Notes: a model not told the origin generated them from the letters alone. Counted from the stretch's first letter, positions 7,676-17,263 are shown. The stretch: 64,000 nt of DNA from JAVBLG01 sp031553655 (GCA_031553655.1 JAVBLG010000025.1:4694-68693), one strand, 5' to 3'. Numbers and translations: made by a program.

Positions 7676-10537
7676 TTACTTGTCAAAAAACTTTCCGGTA
7701 ACCGAATGCGGATCGCGAATAATCGCTTCCGGCGTGCCTTGCGACACAATCAATCCGCCGCTTTCTCCGCCGCCGGGTCCAAGGTCGATCACATGGTCCG
7801 AGGCCATGATCACATCAGTATTATGTTCAATTACCACCACGCTGGCGCCTTTGTCCACCAGTTGATTAAGCACGCTGATCAGCTTACCTACCTCGTGCAT
7901 GTGCAGGCCGGTTGTGGGTTCGTCCAGAATGTACACCGTGCCCGGCAAGGTTCTTTTACCCAGTTCTCGTGAAATTTTGATGCGTTGGGCTTCGCCTCCG
8001 GAAAGAGTGGTGGCCGGTTGCCCCAAGCGCAGGTATTCCAGGCCCACATCTTCCAATATGGCCAGACGGCGTTCCAGAACCGGATAATTGGAGAAAAATT
8101 TACGGGCTTCGGCTACGGACAGATCCAACACTTCGGCAATGTTAAGGCCTTTGTAATGCACTTCCAGAGTTTCATGATTGTAACGGCGGCCATGGCATAT
8201 GTCGCAGGTTACGTGTACGTCGGGCAGGAAGTGCATTTCCACCTTGATTTGCCCGTCACCGCTACAGGCTTCGCAGCGGCCGCCGCTAACGTTGAAGCTA
8301 AACCTGCCGGGGGCATAACCTTTTTTACGCGCATCCTGAGTCATGGCAAAAATATTTCTGATTTCGTCAAACACCTTGGTATAGGTGGCCGGGTTGGATC
8401 TCGGCGTGCGCCCGATAGGGGTCTGATCAATGGATACAATGCGCTCCACGGCCTGAATGCCCTCAATGCCCATTATGCTGCCCGGATGCTCCACCTTGAT
8501 ACCGTGATACAGGGCCAGATGTTTGTAGAGAGTGTCTACCACCAGCGAGCTTTTGCCCGAGCCGGAAACCCCGGTTACACAGGTGAGCACGCCCAGCGGA
8601 ATGCGGCAGTCAATATTTTGCAGATTGTTGGTGGTAATGCCTTTTAGTGTAAGCTCGCCTTTGGCTTTGCGACGCTCCGAAGGCACGGGAATGAACTCGT
8701 CGCCGCGCAGATAGCGCGCCGTGAGCGTGTCGGCCGATTGTAGAAGCTTTTTCACCGGCCCGGAGAACATGATTTCGCCGCCGAGCATGCCGGAGCCCGG
8801 CCCCAGTTCAATTACCGTGTCGGCCTCGCGAATGGTGGCTTCGTCGTGCTCCACCACCAACACGGTGTTACCCCGCCGTTGCAGGCCGCGTAATGTGGAG
8901 ATCAGGCGCACATTGTCCTTAGGGTGCAAACCTATGGACGGCTCGTCAAGCACATAGGTAACTCCCACCAGCCCGGAACCGAGCTGCGAAGCCAGGCGGA
9001 TGCGCTGAGCCTCGCCGCCCGAGAGAGTGGACATGGTGCGCCCAAGGGAAATATAGTCCAGCCCAACGTCGCGCATAAACGACATGCGGTGCCGCAGTTC
9101 TTTCAAAAGCGGCTCGGCAATCAAGGTATGCCGTCCCTTGAATTCCAATTTTTGCAGCCAGTCCAGGGCGCGGCCGACGGAAAGCGAGCAAAAGTCATGG
9201 ATACTTTTGCCCTGCACTTTCACGGCCAGGGCCTCGGGCTTGAGACGCGCCCCCCGGCAATCAGGGCATTCGGTGGACTGCCTGAAGCGCGAAAGCATAT
9301 CGCGCCAGGCTTCGCCATAATTCATGCCCTGTTCCAACAGATTGACCACACCGGGCCAGCGTTGTTCGCTTACGGCCACATTTCGGGACTGGGCTGCATC
9401 CACCGGCACCGATCCGCCCATCCAGTTGCGCTTCAGTCCGCTGTCTTCCGGCGGAAGCGGGTTGCCTTTTTCGTCTTCACCGTAAAAGAGCAGCATCCAG
9501 CTGTCCTTGGAAAAAAAAGTCAGCGGCGTGTCCAGGTTAAATCCGTGGCGCGTGCCAAGAGCCTCCAGGGCGTCGAAATAACGTTCCTTTATTTTGCCTG
9601 ACCAAGGCAGCAACGCGCCCTGGCGGATGGAAAGCCCCTTGTTGGGGGCAATCAACCCCGGCTCGAAATAGTCCACACTGCCGAGGCCCAGGCAGCGCGG
9701 GCAAGCCCCTTGCGGGCCGTTGAAGGAAAAAAGCTGCGGCGAAAGCTCCGGCAGGCTCACTCGGCAGTCAGAGCAGGCCGAAAGGGTGGAATGCACAATA
9801 TCTCCGGTCAGCGGGCCGTCCAACACCTGTAAAATGATGCGTCCCTCGCCCCGGGTCAGTGCCAGTTCAAGCGAATCGGCCAGACGCGAGCGAATGCCTT
9901 CTTTAATAATCAGCCGATCCACCACCAGGTCGATATCGTGCTTCTTGTTCTTGTCCAGCTCCGGGAATTCGTCCAGATTGAAAACGGCTCCATTCACCCG
10001 CACCCTGGCAAAGCCCTCGCCCTTGAGCTTTTTGGCCCGATCCTGATGCGTGCCCTTCTGTCTTTCCACTAATGGAGCCATTAACAGACACTTGGTGCCT
10101 TCGGGCATGGCCAGGATGTCAGCGATAATTTCGTCAACGGAACGGGCATCTATGGGTTTGCCGCACACCGGGCAGTGCATGCGCCCCAGTCTGGCAAAAA
10201 ATACGCGCAGAAAATCGTGTATTTCCGTAACCGTGCCCACTGTGGAACGAGGATTTCGGGCATGGCCCTGCTGCTCCAGAGAAATGGCCGGGGACAACCC
10301 CTCGATTTTTTCCACATCAGGTTTGTCCATTTTGGGCAAAAATTGACGGGCGTAGGCCGAAAGAGATTCCACATATCGACGCTGGCCTTCAGCGTAGACA
10401 ATGTCAAAAGCCAAGGTGGATTTGCCTGAGCCGGATGGCCCGCAAACCACCACCAGTTCGTCGCGGGGAATGTCGAGGTTGAAACCTTTGAGATTGTGCT
10501 GGCGCGCGCCTTCTATATGGATGCAGGATTTGCTCAT
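7676..10537 (-). CDS. uvrA: Excinuclease ABC subunit A
   Basis: 953 residues, full length. It is the damage-recognition ATPase of nucleotide excision repair. Two ABC modules are visible: Walker A GPSGSGKSTLAFD near residue 33 and GVSGSGKSSLVVD near 655, each with an LSGGEAQRI signature. The zinc fingers are CSDC...CPRC near 255-282 and CEAC...CDIC near 755-780. The ATG has AGGT 8 bases upstream. The gene is followed by R1b rather than a classical terminator. Nothing unusual is seen in the protein. Confidence 0.98.
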   Translation of the reverse strand: MSKSCIHIEGARQHNLKGFNLDIPRDELVVVCGPSGSGKSTLAFDIVYAEGQRRYVESLSAYARQFLPKMDKPDVEKIEGLSPAISLEQQGHARNPRSTVGTVTEIHDFLRVFFARLGRMHCPVCGKPIDARSVDEIIADILAMPEGTKCLLMAPLVERQKGTHQDRAKKLKGEGFARVRVNGAVFNLDEFPELDKNKKHDIDLVVDRLIIKEGIRSRLADSLELALTRGEGRIILQVLDGPLTGDIVHSTLSACSDCRVSLPELSPQLFSFNGPQGACPRCLGLGSVDYFEPGLIAPNKGLSIRQGALLPWSGKIKERYFDALEALGTRHGFNLDTPLTFFSKDSWMLLFYGEDEKGNPLPPEDSGLKRNWMGGSVPVDAAQSRNVAVSEQRWPGVVNLLEQGMNYGEAWRDMLSRFRQSTECPDCRGARLKPEALAVKVQGKSIHDFCSLSVGRALDWLQKLEFKGRHTLIAEPLLKELRHRMSFMRDVGLDYISLGRTMSTLSGGEAQRIRLASQLGSGLVGVTYVLDEPSIGLHPKDNVRLISTLRGLQRRGNTVLVVEHDEATIREADTVIELGPGSGMLGGEIMFSGPVKKLLQSADTLTARYLRGDEFIPVPSERRKAKGELTLKGITTNNLQNIDCRIPLGVLTCVTGVSGSGKSSLVVDTLYKHLALYHGIKVEHPGSIMGIEGIQAVERIVSIDQTPIGRTPRSNPATYTKVFDEIRNIFAMTQDARKKGYAPGRFSFNVSGGRCEACSGDGQIKVEMHFLPDVHVTCDICHGRRYNHETLEVHYKGLNIAEVLDLSVAEARKFFSNYPVLERRLAILEDVGLEYLRLGQPATTLSGGEAQRIKISRELGKRTLPGTVYILDEPTTGLHMHEVGKLISVLNQLVDKGASVVVIEHNTDVIMASDHVIDLGPGGGESGGLIVSQGTPEAIIRDPHSVTGKFFDK

Positions 10538-10598
10538 TCTATATTACCTGTATGGCACAACTATATATGGTTATAATTTATTCGTTTGTTGCATTGTA

Positions 10599-11285
10599 CT
10601 ACATAAACACGGAAACAAGAATGACAACCACTACCAGCGAAGGCAGCATATTGGCCAGTGGTATACGCACAAGCTCAAGTAAATTCAGCCCGATACCCAT
10701 AATAAGAATGCCTCCGGTGGCGGAAAGCTCGTTAATCATGGTTGGGGTGAGCATGGATTGGAGCATGGAAGCGCCAAAAAGCAGCGCGCCCTGATATACA
10801 AAAACGGCAATGGACGCGCAGGCCACGCCCAGCCCCATGGCCGAGGCCAGGGCTATGCTGGCGAAGCCGTCCAGAATGGACTTGGTGTAAACAATATTGC
10901 GCTCGCCTTGCAGCCCTTCCTCAATAGATCCCAGAATGGCCATTGCCCCGATACAAAAAATAACCGAACCCGTGACAAACCCTTCGGTAAAACGCGGATT
11001 AGAAGACTTGAGGCGCGTTTTCAACTTGTTGCCCAGGCTTTCTATGCCGTTTTCCAGATGCAGCAGTTCTCCTGCTATGGACCCGGTCAAAACGCTGAAA
11101 ATCAGGATCAGCGGATTGCCGGTTTTCAGGGCCGACTGAATGCCCAGCAGCAAAACGCACAAGCCAAGCCCCTGAAAAACAATTTGCCTTACTCGTTCGG
11201 GCAGCCTGGCCCCGAGCAACATGCCGATAACACCTCCGCCAATCACCGCGGCAGCGTTAACCAAGGGGCCTATTGGAACTATCAT
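10599..11285 (-). CDS. DUF554 family membrane protein
   Basis: 228 residues with about six to seven hydrophobic spans, among them GPLVNAAAVIGGGVIGMLLG, IVFQGLGLCVLLLGIQSA, and a C-terminal MLPSLVVVVILVSVFM. Family-typical motifs are FVTGSVIFCIGAMAILGSI and LDGFASIALASAMG. This matches the YqgA/YdfK (DUF554) family, predicted small-molecule transporters of unknown substrate in the inner membrane. An AAGGA site lies 7 bases before the ATG. It lies upstream of uvrA on the same strand with a 61-bp gap and may be co-transcribed with it. It diverges from flgI. Confidence 0.85.
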   Translation of the reverse strand: MIVPIGPLVNAAAVIGGGVIGMLLGARLPERVRQIVFQGLGLCVLLLGIQSALKTGNPLILIFSVLTGSIAGELLHLENGIESLGNKLKTRLKSSNPRFTEGFVTGSVIFCIGAMAILGSIEEGLQGERNIVYTKSILDGFASIALASAMGLGVACASIAVFVYQGALLFGASMLQSMLTPTMINELSATGGILIMGIGLNLLELVRIPLANMLPSLVVVVILVSVFM

Positions 11286-11312
11286 AATGTTTTCCTTAAA
11301 AAAATATTTTAT

Positions 11313-11328
11313 AGGTACGAAAAGTGCA
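11313..11328 (+). promoter_or_regulatory. Sigma-54 -24/-12 promoter for flgI
   Basis: AGGTACGAAAAGTGCA: GG and GC are separated by exactly 10 bases, as sigma-54 requires, with partial match to TGGCACG-N4-TTGCA. It lies 41 bp before the flgI start. The weakest of the four flagellar sites in this window. Confidence 0.5.
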
Positions 11329-11368
11329 ATAACACTGTCCAGATGATTCCAGACAAGGAGAAAATGTC

Positions 11369-12481
11369 ATGAATTTGACCAAAAGGGAAATGCTGTGCGC
11401 CAAGGCGATGATTTTTATCTTCGTCATGCTCTGGTCTTCAACAGCGCATGCCGTGCGCATCAAGGACATCGCGACTTTTTCCGGGGTGCGCGACAACCAG
11501 CTCATCGGTTACGGGCTGGTTATCGGCCTTTCTGGCACCGGCGATAAAAAGGATTCCCTTTTCACCACAAGTTCCATAGTTAACATGATGGATCGCATGG
11601 GTGTAGGCGTAGACGCCAATAAGGTCAAGGTAAAAAACGTGGCTTCGGTTATGGTTACGGCGCGCATGCCTGTTTCGGCCAAGCCCGGAACCAAGCTTGA
11701 CGTCACGGTTTCGTCGGTTGGCGACTCCACCAGCCTTTACGGCGGTGTGCTGTTGCAAACCGCTCTAAAGGGCGTGGACGGCAAAATTTACGGTCTGGCC
11801 CAGGGCCCCATGGTCATCGGCGGTTTTTCGGCCACCGGCCAGGCGGCCACTACCTCCAAAAACGTGGCTACCGTGGGCAACGTGCCCGGCGGCCTGATTG
11901 TGGAAAGGGCTATTCCCTTTAATTTCAATGATCAAGATAATCTTACCCTCAATCTTTCCACGGCCGACTTCTCCACAGCTCAGCAGATAGCCGAAAGGCT
12001 CAATTCCACCATGGGCGGGCGCTTCGCCAGAGCCATCGACGCAACTTCTGTTTCCATGTCCGTGCCGCCGCAATATAGGGGTAACCTGGTTCCGCTGATG
12101 GCTTCGGTGGAAAACTTGGAGATATCCCCGGACACCGCAGCCAAGGTGGTAATCAACGAAAGAACCGGCACTGTGGTTTTGGGCAAGGATGTGCGCATTT
12201 CCCGCGCGGCTGTGGCCCACGGCAATTTGCAGATAACGGTTCAGGAATCACAGCAGGTTTCGCAGCCTGGCCCGTTCTCGTCCGGGCAGACCGTGGTTAC
12301 GCCTACCACAGACATCAATACCCGCGAGGAACAACGTCGCCTGATGGTTGTGGAAGGGGCCACTTTGCAAGAGCTGGTGGACGGGCTTAACGCCATAGGA
12401 GCTACCCCGCGCGACCTTATATCCATACTTCGCTCGCTCAAGAGTTCCGGCGCGCTGCATGCGGAACTGGAGGTCATGTAA
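11369..12481 (+). CDS. flgI: Flagellar P-ring protein precursor FlgI
   Basis: 370 residues. A signal peptide (AKAMIFIFVMLWSSTAHA, cut before VRIKDIA) sends it to the periplasm, where FlgI forms the P ring around the rod. Conserved: RIKDIATFSGVRDNQLIGYG, VIGLSGTGDKKD, and the C-terminal GATPRDLISILRSLKSSGAL, a hallmark of the family. The ATG has AAGGAG 8 bases upstream. Its stop abuts the next start, as in the usual flgI-flgJ order. A sigma-54 site lies upstream. Confidence 0.97.
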   Translation: MNLTKREMLCAKAMIFIFVMLWSSTAHAVRIKDIATFSGVRDNQLIGYGLVIGLSGTGDKKDSLFTTSSIVNMMDRMGVGVDANKVKVKNVASVMVTARMPVSAKPGTKLDVTVSSVGDSTSLYGGVLLQTALKGVDGKIYGLAQGPMVIGGFSATGQAATTSKNVATVGNVPGGLIVERAIPFNFNDQDNLTLNLSTADFSTAQQIAERLNSTMGGRFARAIDATSVSMSVPPQYRGNLVPLMASVENLEISPDTAAKVVINERTGTVVLGKDVRISRAAVAHGNLQITVQESQQVSQPGPFSSGQTVVTPTTDINTREEQRRLMVVEGATLQELVDGLNAIGATPRDLISILRSLKSSGALHAELEVM

Positions 12482-14287
12482 ATGAACGCCATTGCCAATA
12501 CCGTAAACCAGAACACGGTTCGCCAGGACAATAATGTCAAGGAAATGCAGGAACGCAGCAGGCAGATCGATTCGCTGAAAAAGAGCCTCAGGCCGGAAGT
12601 GGACAAGGAAAAGAAGCTGCGCGAAGCCTGCGAAGGCTTTGAATCCATCTTCATTCAGAAAATGTGGGAACAGATGCGCGCCACTGTGCCCAAGGGTGGA
12701 CTTTTGCAGGGCAAGGAAGAACAGCATTGGCAGAATATGTTCGACCAGGAGCTGGCCAAAAAAATGACGTCGGCCGGCGGCATAGGCATAGCCGACATGA
12801 TGTACGAGCAGCTCTCGCGCAATCTGGTGTCGGCCAGCCGCACCACCGCGTCCGCCATTTCCCAGCAGAATTTGGAAAGCAACGGGAAAGCCTTTTCGCC
12901 CGCGCCCATTTCCCTTATGGAAAAGCCCTCGGGTAAGGCACAAAAGTCTGTTGCATCCGCCGACAAGCTGGGCGCGGCAGGGCTGTATGAAGAAGCCAAA
13001 GCCCCTGAAGCCGCATCCGCCGACTCCAGGCCTTATAACCGGCACGCGACAAATACTCCGGTTACGGTAAACAATGTCGATGCCTACAAGGCCTCGGACG
13101 AAGCCAACGGCACCCCTCCGGAAGTGCAGAAGGCGCTTGATGACTTACGCGCCAAAAACCACGCGCTGGCCGGCACTTCACCGCTCTTTACAGCCACAGC
13201 CCCGACGGCCGGAGCCGCGGCATATGCGGCCAACGGCCAGCCCACGGCCAATTTCATGACTGCGGCCAACCAGGTTCCCGGCGCGGCCTACCAGCCGACG
13301 GCAAACAACATGGCCCCGGGCGCGGCCTACCAGCCGACGGCAAACAACATGGCCCCCGGCGCGGCCTATCAGCCGTTGGTAAATAACCAGACCCCGGGCA
13401 CGGCTTACCAGCATACAGCAAACAACATGACCCCGGGTGCGGCTTACCAGCCGATGACAAACAACATGCCCCCTGGCGCGGCTTACCAACCGGCGGTAAA
13501 TAATATGGCCCCTGGCGCGGCTTATCAGCCGTCGGGAAATAACCCGGCTCCAGGAGCGGCTTACCAGCAGGCCGGAATCAATCATATGGCGGGAACAACT
13601 AATCAGCAGGCTGCCGGAATGGATGCAACGCAGGGCGGCCCGGTAAAAACCACTTTTACCACCAACATTCCTCCCAAGCCCGCCAGCGGACGACGCGTCA
13701 CCAGCCCCAGGCAGAGCAAGGGGGATGTAGCCGGTAGAAACCCGGCCATTCCGTCCATCAGAGTATTGAACTCCGACGGAAATAATAATGCCGCGCAGAA
13801 AGCCGGGGCGGCACAACAGGTTGGGGCGGCACAACAGGTTGGGGCGGTGCAACAGGCTGGAGCTATGCAACAGGCTGGAGCTATGCAACAGTTTGGAGCG
13901 GCACAACAAGCAGAGGCTATGCAACCAGGAGCGGCGCAGGGCGCGCAATTTGCGCCGTATGCCACTCCCCAAAATGCGCCTCAGGGCATGACTCAATCCG
14001 CGCCCTCTCAAACAACGTCCCCTGGCGCGCCCTTCGGGCCGCAGGCCATGGCCGCGCCTCAGGGCGTAGCGCAGCCTGTTGCTCCTTATGCGACAACTAT
14101 GCCTCAAGGAACCATGCCCCCCAACATGCCCACGGCTCCCGGTTCACCAATGGCCCCCAATGTTCCGGCAGCTCCGCAGGCCATGGTTCCGCCAGCGCCT
14201 CAGGTGCAGAAGACATCGGTAATTCGCCAGGGCAAGCGTGATATTTTCAAGTCCAATGTAAGCGGCCCCGTGATACCGGAAGTTTAA
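12482..14287 (+). CDS. flgJ: FlgJ-like rod-binding protein with long repeat-rich tail, no muramidase domain
   Basis: 601 residues. Residues ~40-120 are the rod-binding domain of FlgJ (KLREACEGFESIFIQKMWEQ, then FDQELAKKM and GIGIADMMYEQL). Classical FlgJ continues with a glucosaminidase domain; here there is none. Instead comes a Pro/Ala/Gln-rich disordered region with two tandem-repeat arrays: a 13-residue unit (PGAAYQPTANNMA, about 8 copies, residues ~266-370) and a 6-residue unit (like AGAAQQ, ~7 copies, residues ~440-482). The tail ends with a basic stretch. It is translated directly after flgI (no gap). Function as rod-assembly scaffold is likely; wall cutting must be done by another enzyme. 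Confidence 0.85.
   Translation: MNAIANTVNQNTVRQDNNVKEMQERSRQIDSLKKSLRPEVDKEKKLREACEGFESIFIQKMWEQMRATVPKGGLLQGKEEQHWQNMFDQELAKKMTSAGGIGIADMMYEQLSRNLVSASRTTASAISQQNLESNGKAFSPAPISLMEKPSGKAQKSVASADKLGAAGLYEEAKAPEAASADSRPYNRHATNTPVTVNNVDAYKASDEANGTPPEVQKALDDLRAKNHALAGTSPLFTATAPTAGAAAYAANGQPTANFMTAANQVPGAAYQPTANNMAPGAAYQPTANNMAPGAAYQPLVNNQTPGTAYQHTANNMTPGAAYQPMTNNMPPGAAYQPAVNNMAPGAAYQPSGNNPAPGAAYQQAGINHMAGTTNQQAAGMDATQGGPVKTTFTTNIPPKPASGRRVTSPRQSKGDVAGRNPAIPSIRVLNSDGNNNAAQKAGAAQQVGAAQQVGAVQQAGAMQQAGAMQQFGAAQQAEAMQPGAAQGAQFAPYATPQNAPQGMTQSAPSQTTSPGAPFGPQAMAAPQGVAQPVAPYATTMPQGTMPPNMPTAPGSPMAPNVPAAPQAMVPPAPQVQKTSVIRQGKRDIFKSNVSGPVIPEV
13277..13591 (+). repeat. 39-bp tandem repeat inside the flgJ-like gene
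   Basis: Eight in-frame units of 39 bp encoding PGAAYQPTANNMA-type peptides, plus a decayed ninth. The first two units are almost identical in DNA, later ones have diverged. This points to recent slippage or recombination at the 5' end of the array. Confidence 0.9.
13799..13925 (+). repeat. 18-bp tandem repeat inside the flgJ-like gene
   Basis: About seven in-frame 18-bp units encoding VGAAQQ/AGAMQQ-type hexapeptides. Adjacent units are nearly identical, so copy number is likely to vary between strains without a frameshift. Confidence 0.85.
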
Positions 14288-14294
14288 TTCAACG

Positions 14295-14311
14295 TCGGCA
14301 CACTGCTTGCA
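14295..14311 (+). promoter_or_regulatory. Sigma-54 -24/-12 promoter for flgN-flgK
   Basis: TCGGCACACTGCTTGCA fits TGGCACG-N4-TTGCA with the correct 10-base GG-to-GC spacing. It lies ~80 bp before flgN. Confidence 0.65.
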
Positions 14312-14392
14312 TAAACAGAAACAAAGATTCAAATCCGGGCAGACAGCGGCATATTTTGCCACATCAGCCGGAAAAACACCGGAGCGCGAAAA

Positions 14393-14857
14393 ATGTACAA
14401 CATAATCCACAGCGGGCTTGAACGCCAGAACAAGGCACTACAGCTTTTGCACGAACTTTTGCGGGAAGAATATCAGCTTTTGCTCTCGCGCGACACCGAC
14501 GCCGTGGTAGCTCAGGAATTTTCCATACACGAACTGTTGCGCCAGGTCGGCAATGAAAAGATATTGATCATCAGGCTGCTCGACGGCGGCAAGGTGCGGC
14601 ATTATGCCGAGTTGTTGCCCGAGGAACAAGGCGAGCTCATCATGGAACTTTACAATGCCATAGATGACTACGAGCAGATTTGCTCGCGCCAGGCTTCGCG
14701 CAATGCCGAGCTTTCTCTGATGCTGCTTGACCACAGCCAGCGCACTCTAAAGGAATTGCACGGTTATGTAGCTCCCCGCATCGCGCAAACTTATGGCCGG
14801 CGCGGCTGCATGACCCAGCTCAGACCCCAGGCCTCTTATCTTTCCGGGAGAATGTAA
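14393..14857 (+). CDS. flgN: FlgN-type flagellar export chaperone
   Basis: 154 residues, mostly helical, soluble. Length, helical heptads (GLERQNKALQLLHELLREEY, NAELSLMLLDHSQRTLKEL) and position directly before flgK fit FlgN, the chaperone that keeps FlgK and FlgL export-competent. Its stop overlaps the flgK start by one base, giving coupled synthesis of chaperone and client. GGAG precedes the start by 8 bases. Confidence 0.85.
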   Translation: MYNIIHSGLERQNKALQLLHELLREEYQLLLSRDTDAVVAQEFSIHELLRQVGNEKILIIRLLDGGKVRHYAELLPEEQGELIMELYNAIDDYEQICSRQASRNAELSLMLLDHSQRTLKELHGYVAPRIAQTYGRRGCMTQLRPQASYLSGRM

Positions 14858-17034
14858 TGGCTATCAACAGTCTGCTGAACATAGGCAATACCGCTCTCAC
14901 CGCGAGCCAGGCGTCAATCACGGTTACAGGCAATAACATTGCCAACGTCAACACCGAGGGTTACAGCCGCCAGTATGTGGTGCAGACCGACGCGGCGGCA
15001 TTGACCATGCGTCCCGGCCAACAGGGCCAGGGCGTCAAGGCTCAAGAAATTATGCGCCGGTTCAGCTCCTTTCTGGAAAAATCCTACGTACAGCAGTCCA
15101 GCCTTACCTCACGCTGGAGCGAGCAAAGCACAGTTATGCAGAGCGTTGAAAATATTTTCAACGAAGCCAACCGTACCGGCATAAGCTCGCAGATGAACAC
15201 ATTTTTCAAAGGCTGGCAGGATCTTTCCCTGCGCCCGGAAGACACGGCCACCAGAACCGACCTTATTTCCCAGGCCGACAGCCTCGCCCTGTTGATGCGC
15301 GACAGCGTAGCCGCAATCAAAAATATTCAGCGGGATATGAACACCGCTATTGATGATCAGGTAAAAAAGACCAATGAGCTTGTCACCAGCATAGCTGAAG
15401 TCAATGCCCAGATCGAAGCCAATACCATAGCAGGCATGAGCAACCCCAACTCGCTCATGGACAAACGCGACAGCCTCACTCGCCAGTTGGCCGAATGCCT
15501 TGATATTGAAGTGCAGGATCGCGGCGGCGGCGACTACAGCATTTCCACTGCCAACGGTATGCCTCTGTTGGAGGGGAACAAAACTTACAGCATTGAAGTT
15601 ATGCCTTCGTACAGTGAAAGCAATCTCACCACCGGCTCGGACTTTAAGGGAGAGATTAAGTTCCAGGGTACGGATTCGCATGAATACACCGTGGAAATGG
15701 TGAAGGGCGGCACGGCCGGAAAGGCCGGCGACCCCAACAATCCCACTTTCCGCGTGTCGCTCGACGGCGGCAAGACCTGGCTCAAGGATGACGACGGTAA
15801 TGAGCTCAATTATGAAGTAACCTACAGCGGAGCCGCCGGCACTGACGGGGAAACCGACCCCGTGCAGGTGAAAAATCTGAAGATTTCTTTCACCAGCGCT
15901 CAAAATTTGGCCGGGCAGGCAGACAACGATCCCACTCGTAATGACCCGTCCAACCCTGCCGGCGACCGCTTTACCGTGGTGCCCAAGGAAGGTCTGTACT
16001 GGATTTCGCCCAGCAAGGGGCCTCAGAACATCACGCCCCAAATTTATTTTGACGGCACCGACAACACCAGCCGCGTGCATGGCGGCAAGCTGGCTGCTTA
16101 TTACAATGTGCGCGACGACAATTGCGGCCGCTACATAGACGAGCTCGACGCCGTAAGCAACAGCCTGATATGGGAAGTGAACCGCCTGCATAGCCAGGGC
16201 GTGGGCACGTCCAATCTCACCTACGCTCAGGGCAACTACCCGGTGGACGGCAGAGACATCCCCCTGGGCATGGCGCAGAGCGGTCTGCCCTATTGGGATC
16301 GTCTGGAATCGGGCAATGTGAACCTCTTTGTTTATGACGACAAGGGTGAGCTCCTTATTGAAAAACCTATCGATTTCACCGGGCTGGGCACTCCTGCCGG
16401 AAACGACTCCAATTTTGATCCCGAAAGGCACAGCCTCGCGGACGTTCGCGACGCCATAAACAATACCTATGGAGGCAAGTTGCAGGCTGACATCATAGAC
16501 CAGCAACTGGTGCTTACCGCCGCCAAGGACACAACCTTTGCCTGCGGCTCCGACACCAGCGGCCTTATGGCGGCCCTCGGCATCAATACTTTTTTCGCCG
16601 GCTCCAAGGCTGAAGACATCGCGGTCAGCGACGACGTGCGCAACGACCTCACCCGCCTGGCAGCCGCCAGTGTGGACGGGCAGCAGCAGGTAAACGACGG
16701 CGACAATACCACCGCCCAGGCCATTGCCGCTCTGGCTGAGCAAGCCGTGCGTATCTCCACAACCTGGAAGACAAGCAAGGGGCTCAGTCTCAACACCTAC
16801 TACAATAATACAGTGGCTGTGGTGGGAGCGGATACTCGCGCGTGCAAGCTCAACTCTGAATACAACACCGCGCTTTCACAGGATCTGGATGACCGCGCCT
16901 CGGCCGTGTCGGGGGTGAGCCTGGACGAAGAAATGAGCAACCTCATAAAGTTTCAGCATTCCTACACTGCGGCGGCCAAGCTTATTACCACCGCCGACCA
17001 GATGATACAGACGATTCTTGGCCTCAAGCAATAA
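14857..17034 (+). CDS. flgK: Flagellar hook-associated protein 1 (hook-filament junction)
   Basis: 725 residues, longer than the ~550 of enterics. N-terminal D0/D1: NSLLNIGNTALTASQASITV then NNIANVNTEGYSRQ. C-terminal D0: GVSLDEEMSNLIKFQHSYTA, then ADQMIQTILGLKQ. The middle carries extra surface domains, including SLDGGKTWLKDDDGNE (residues ~300-316), which resembles a motif in FlgL of this same window. Translated with flgN. Its stop is followed within 5 bases by hairpin H2a. Confidence 0.96.
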   Translation: MAINSLLNIGNTALTASQASITVTGNNIANVNTEGYSRQYVVQTDAAALTMRPGQQGQGVKAQEIMRRFSSFLEKSYVQQSSLTSRWSEQSTVMQSVENIFNEANRTGISSQMNTFFKGWQDLSLRPEDTATRTDLISQADSLALLMRDSVAAIKNIQRDMNTAIDDQVKKTNELVTSIAEVNAQIEANTIAGMSNPNSLMDKRDSLTRQLAECLDIEVQDRGGGDYSISTANGMPLLEGNKTYSIEVMPSYSESNLTTGSDFKGEIKFQGTDSHEYTVEMVKGGTAGKAGDPNNPTFRVSLDGGKTWLKDDDGNELNYEVTYSGAAGTDGETDPVQVKNLKISFTSAQNLAGQADNDPTRNDPSNPAGDRFTVVPKEGLYWISPSKGPQNITPQIYFDGTDNTSRVHGGKLAAYYNVRDDNCGRYIDELDAVSNSLIWEVNRLHSQGVGTSNLTYAQGNYPVDGRDIPLGMAQSGLPYWDRLESGNVNLFVYDDKGELLIEKPIDFTGLGTPAGNDSNFDPERHSLADVRDAINNTYGGKLQADIIDQQLVLTAAKDTTFACGSDTSGLMAALGINTFFAGSKAEDIAVSDDVRNDLTRLAAASVDGQQQVNDGDNTTAQAIAALAEQAVRISTTWKTSKGLSLNTYYNNTVAVVGADTRACKLNSEYNTALSQDLDDRASAVSGVSLDEEMSNLIKFQHSYTAAAKLITTADQMIQTILGLKQ

Positions 17035-17038
17035 AACA

Positions 17039-17160
17039 TTGTGGCTCTGCTGCCGTAATGCTTCGTCAGAGAAGAATTTTCCCCCTGAGGATGGCCCGAA
17101 GAGGCCTATCCCCAGGGGGAAAATTCTTTCTTCCTCGTCTGACGGCAAACAGAGCCGCAA
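17039..17160 (+). repeat. Long hairpin element H2, copy a (after flgK)
   Basis: About 122 nt. Nested pairing: TTG-GGCTCTG with CAGAGCC-CAA, GCCGT with ACGGC, CGTCAGA with TCTGACG, GAATTTTCCCCCTG with CAGGGGGAAAATTC. At the tip is the core GGATGG-CCCGAAGAGG-CCTATCC (17089-17113). H2b has the same core, in the opposite orientation, with different arms. It likely ends the flgNK transcript or protects its 3' end. Confidence 0.85.
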
Positions 17161-17202
17161 TTTAGCCCAATTTCATAAATTCTCCTCAAAATTATAAGAA
17201 GT

Positions 17203-17220
17203 TTAGGCACGCTAATTGCA
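17203..17220 (+). promoter_or_regulatory. Sigma-54 -24/-12 promoter for flgL
   Basis: TTAGGCACGCTAATTGCA: an almost perfect match to TGGCACG-N4-TTGCA with correct spacing. Predicted start near 17231, giving a ~170-nt leader that contains hairpin H2b. Confidence 0.75.
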
Positions 17221-17263
17221 TCAAACTTGAATAGATTTTTCAGAGGAATTTTTTGCATATTAA

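Noticed and set aside
13277..13925. Regularly spaced direct repeats resembling a CRISPR array
   Set aside because: The units are contiguous, in frame, and encode peptide repeats in the FlgJ-like protein; there are no unique spacers and no cas genes.
15109..16743. Long minus-strand open frame (544 codons) opposite flgK
   Set aside because: It mirrors flgK codon structure, has no ribosome site, and flgK is clearly the real gene.
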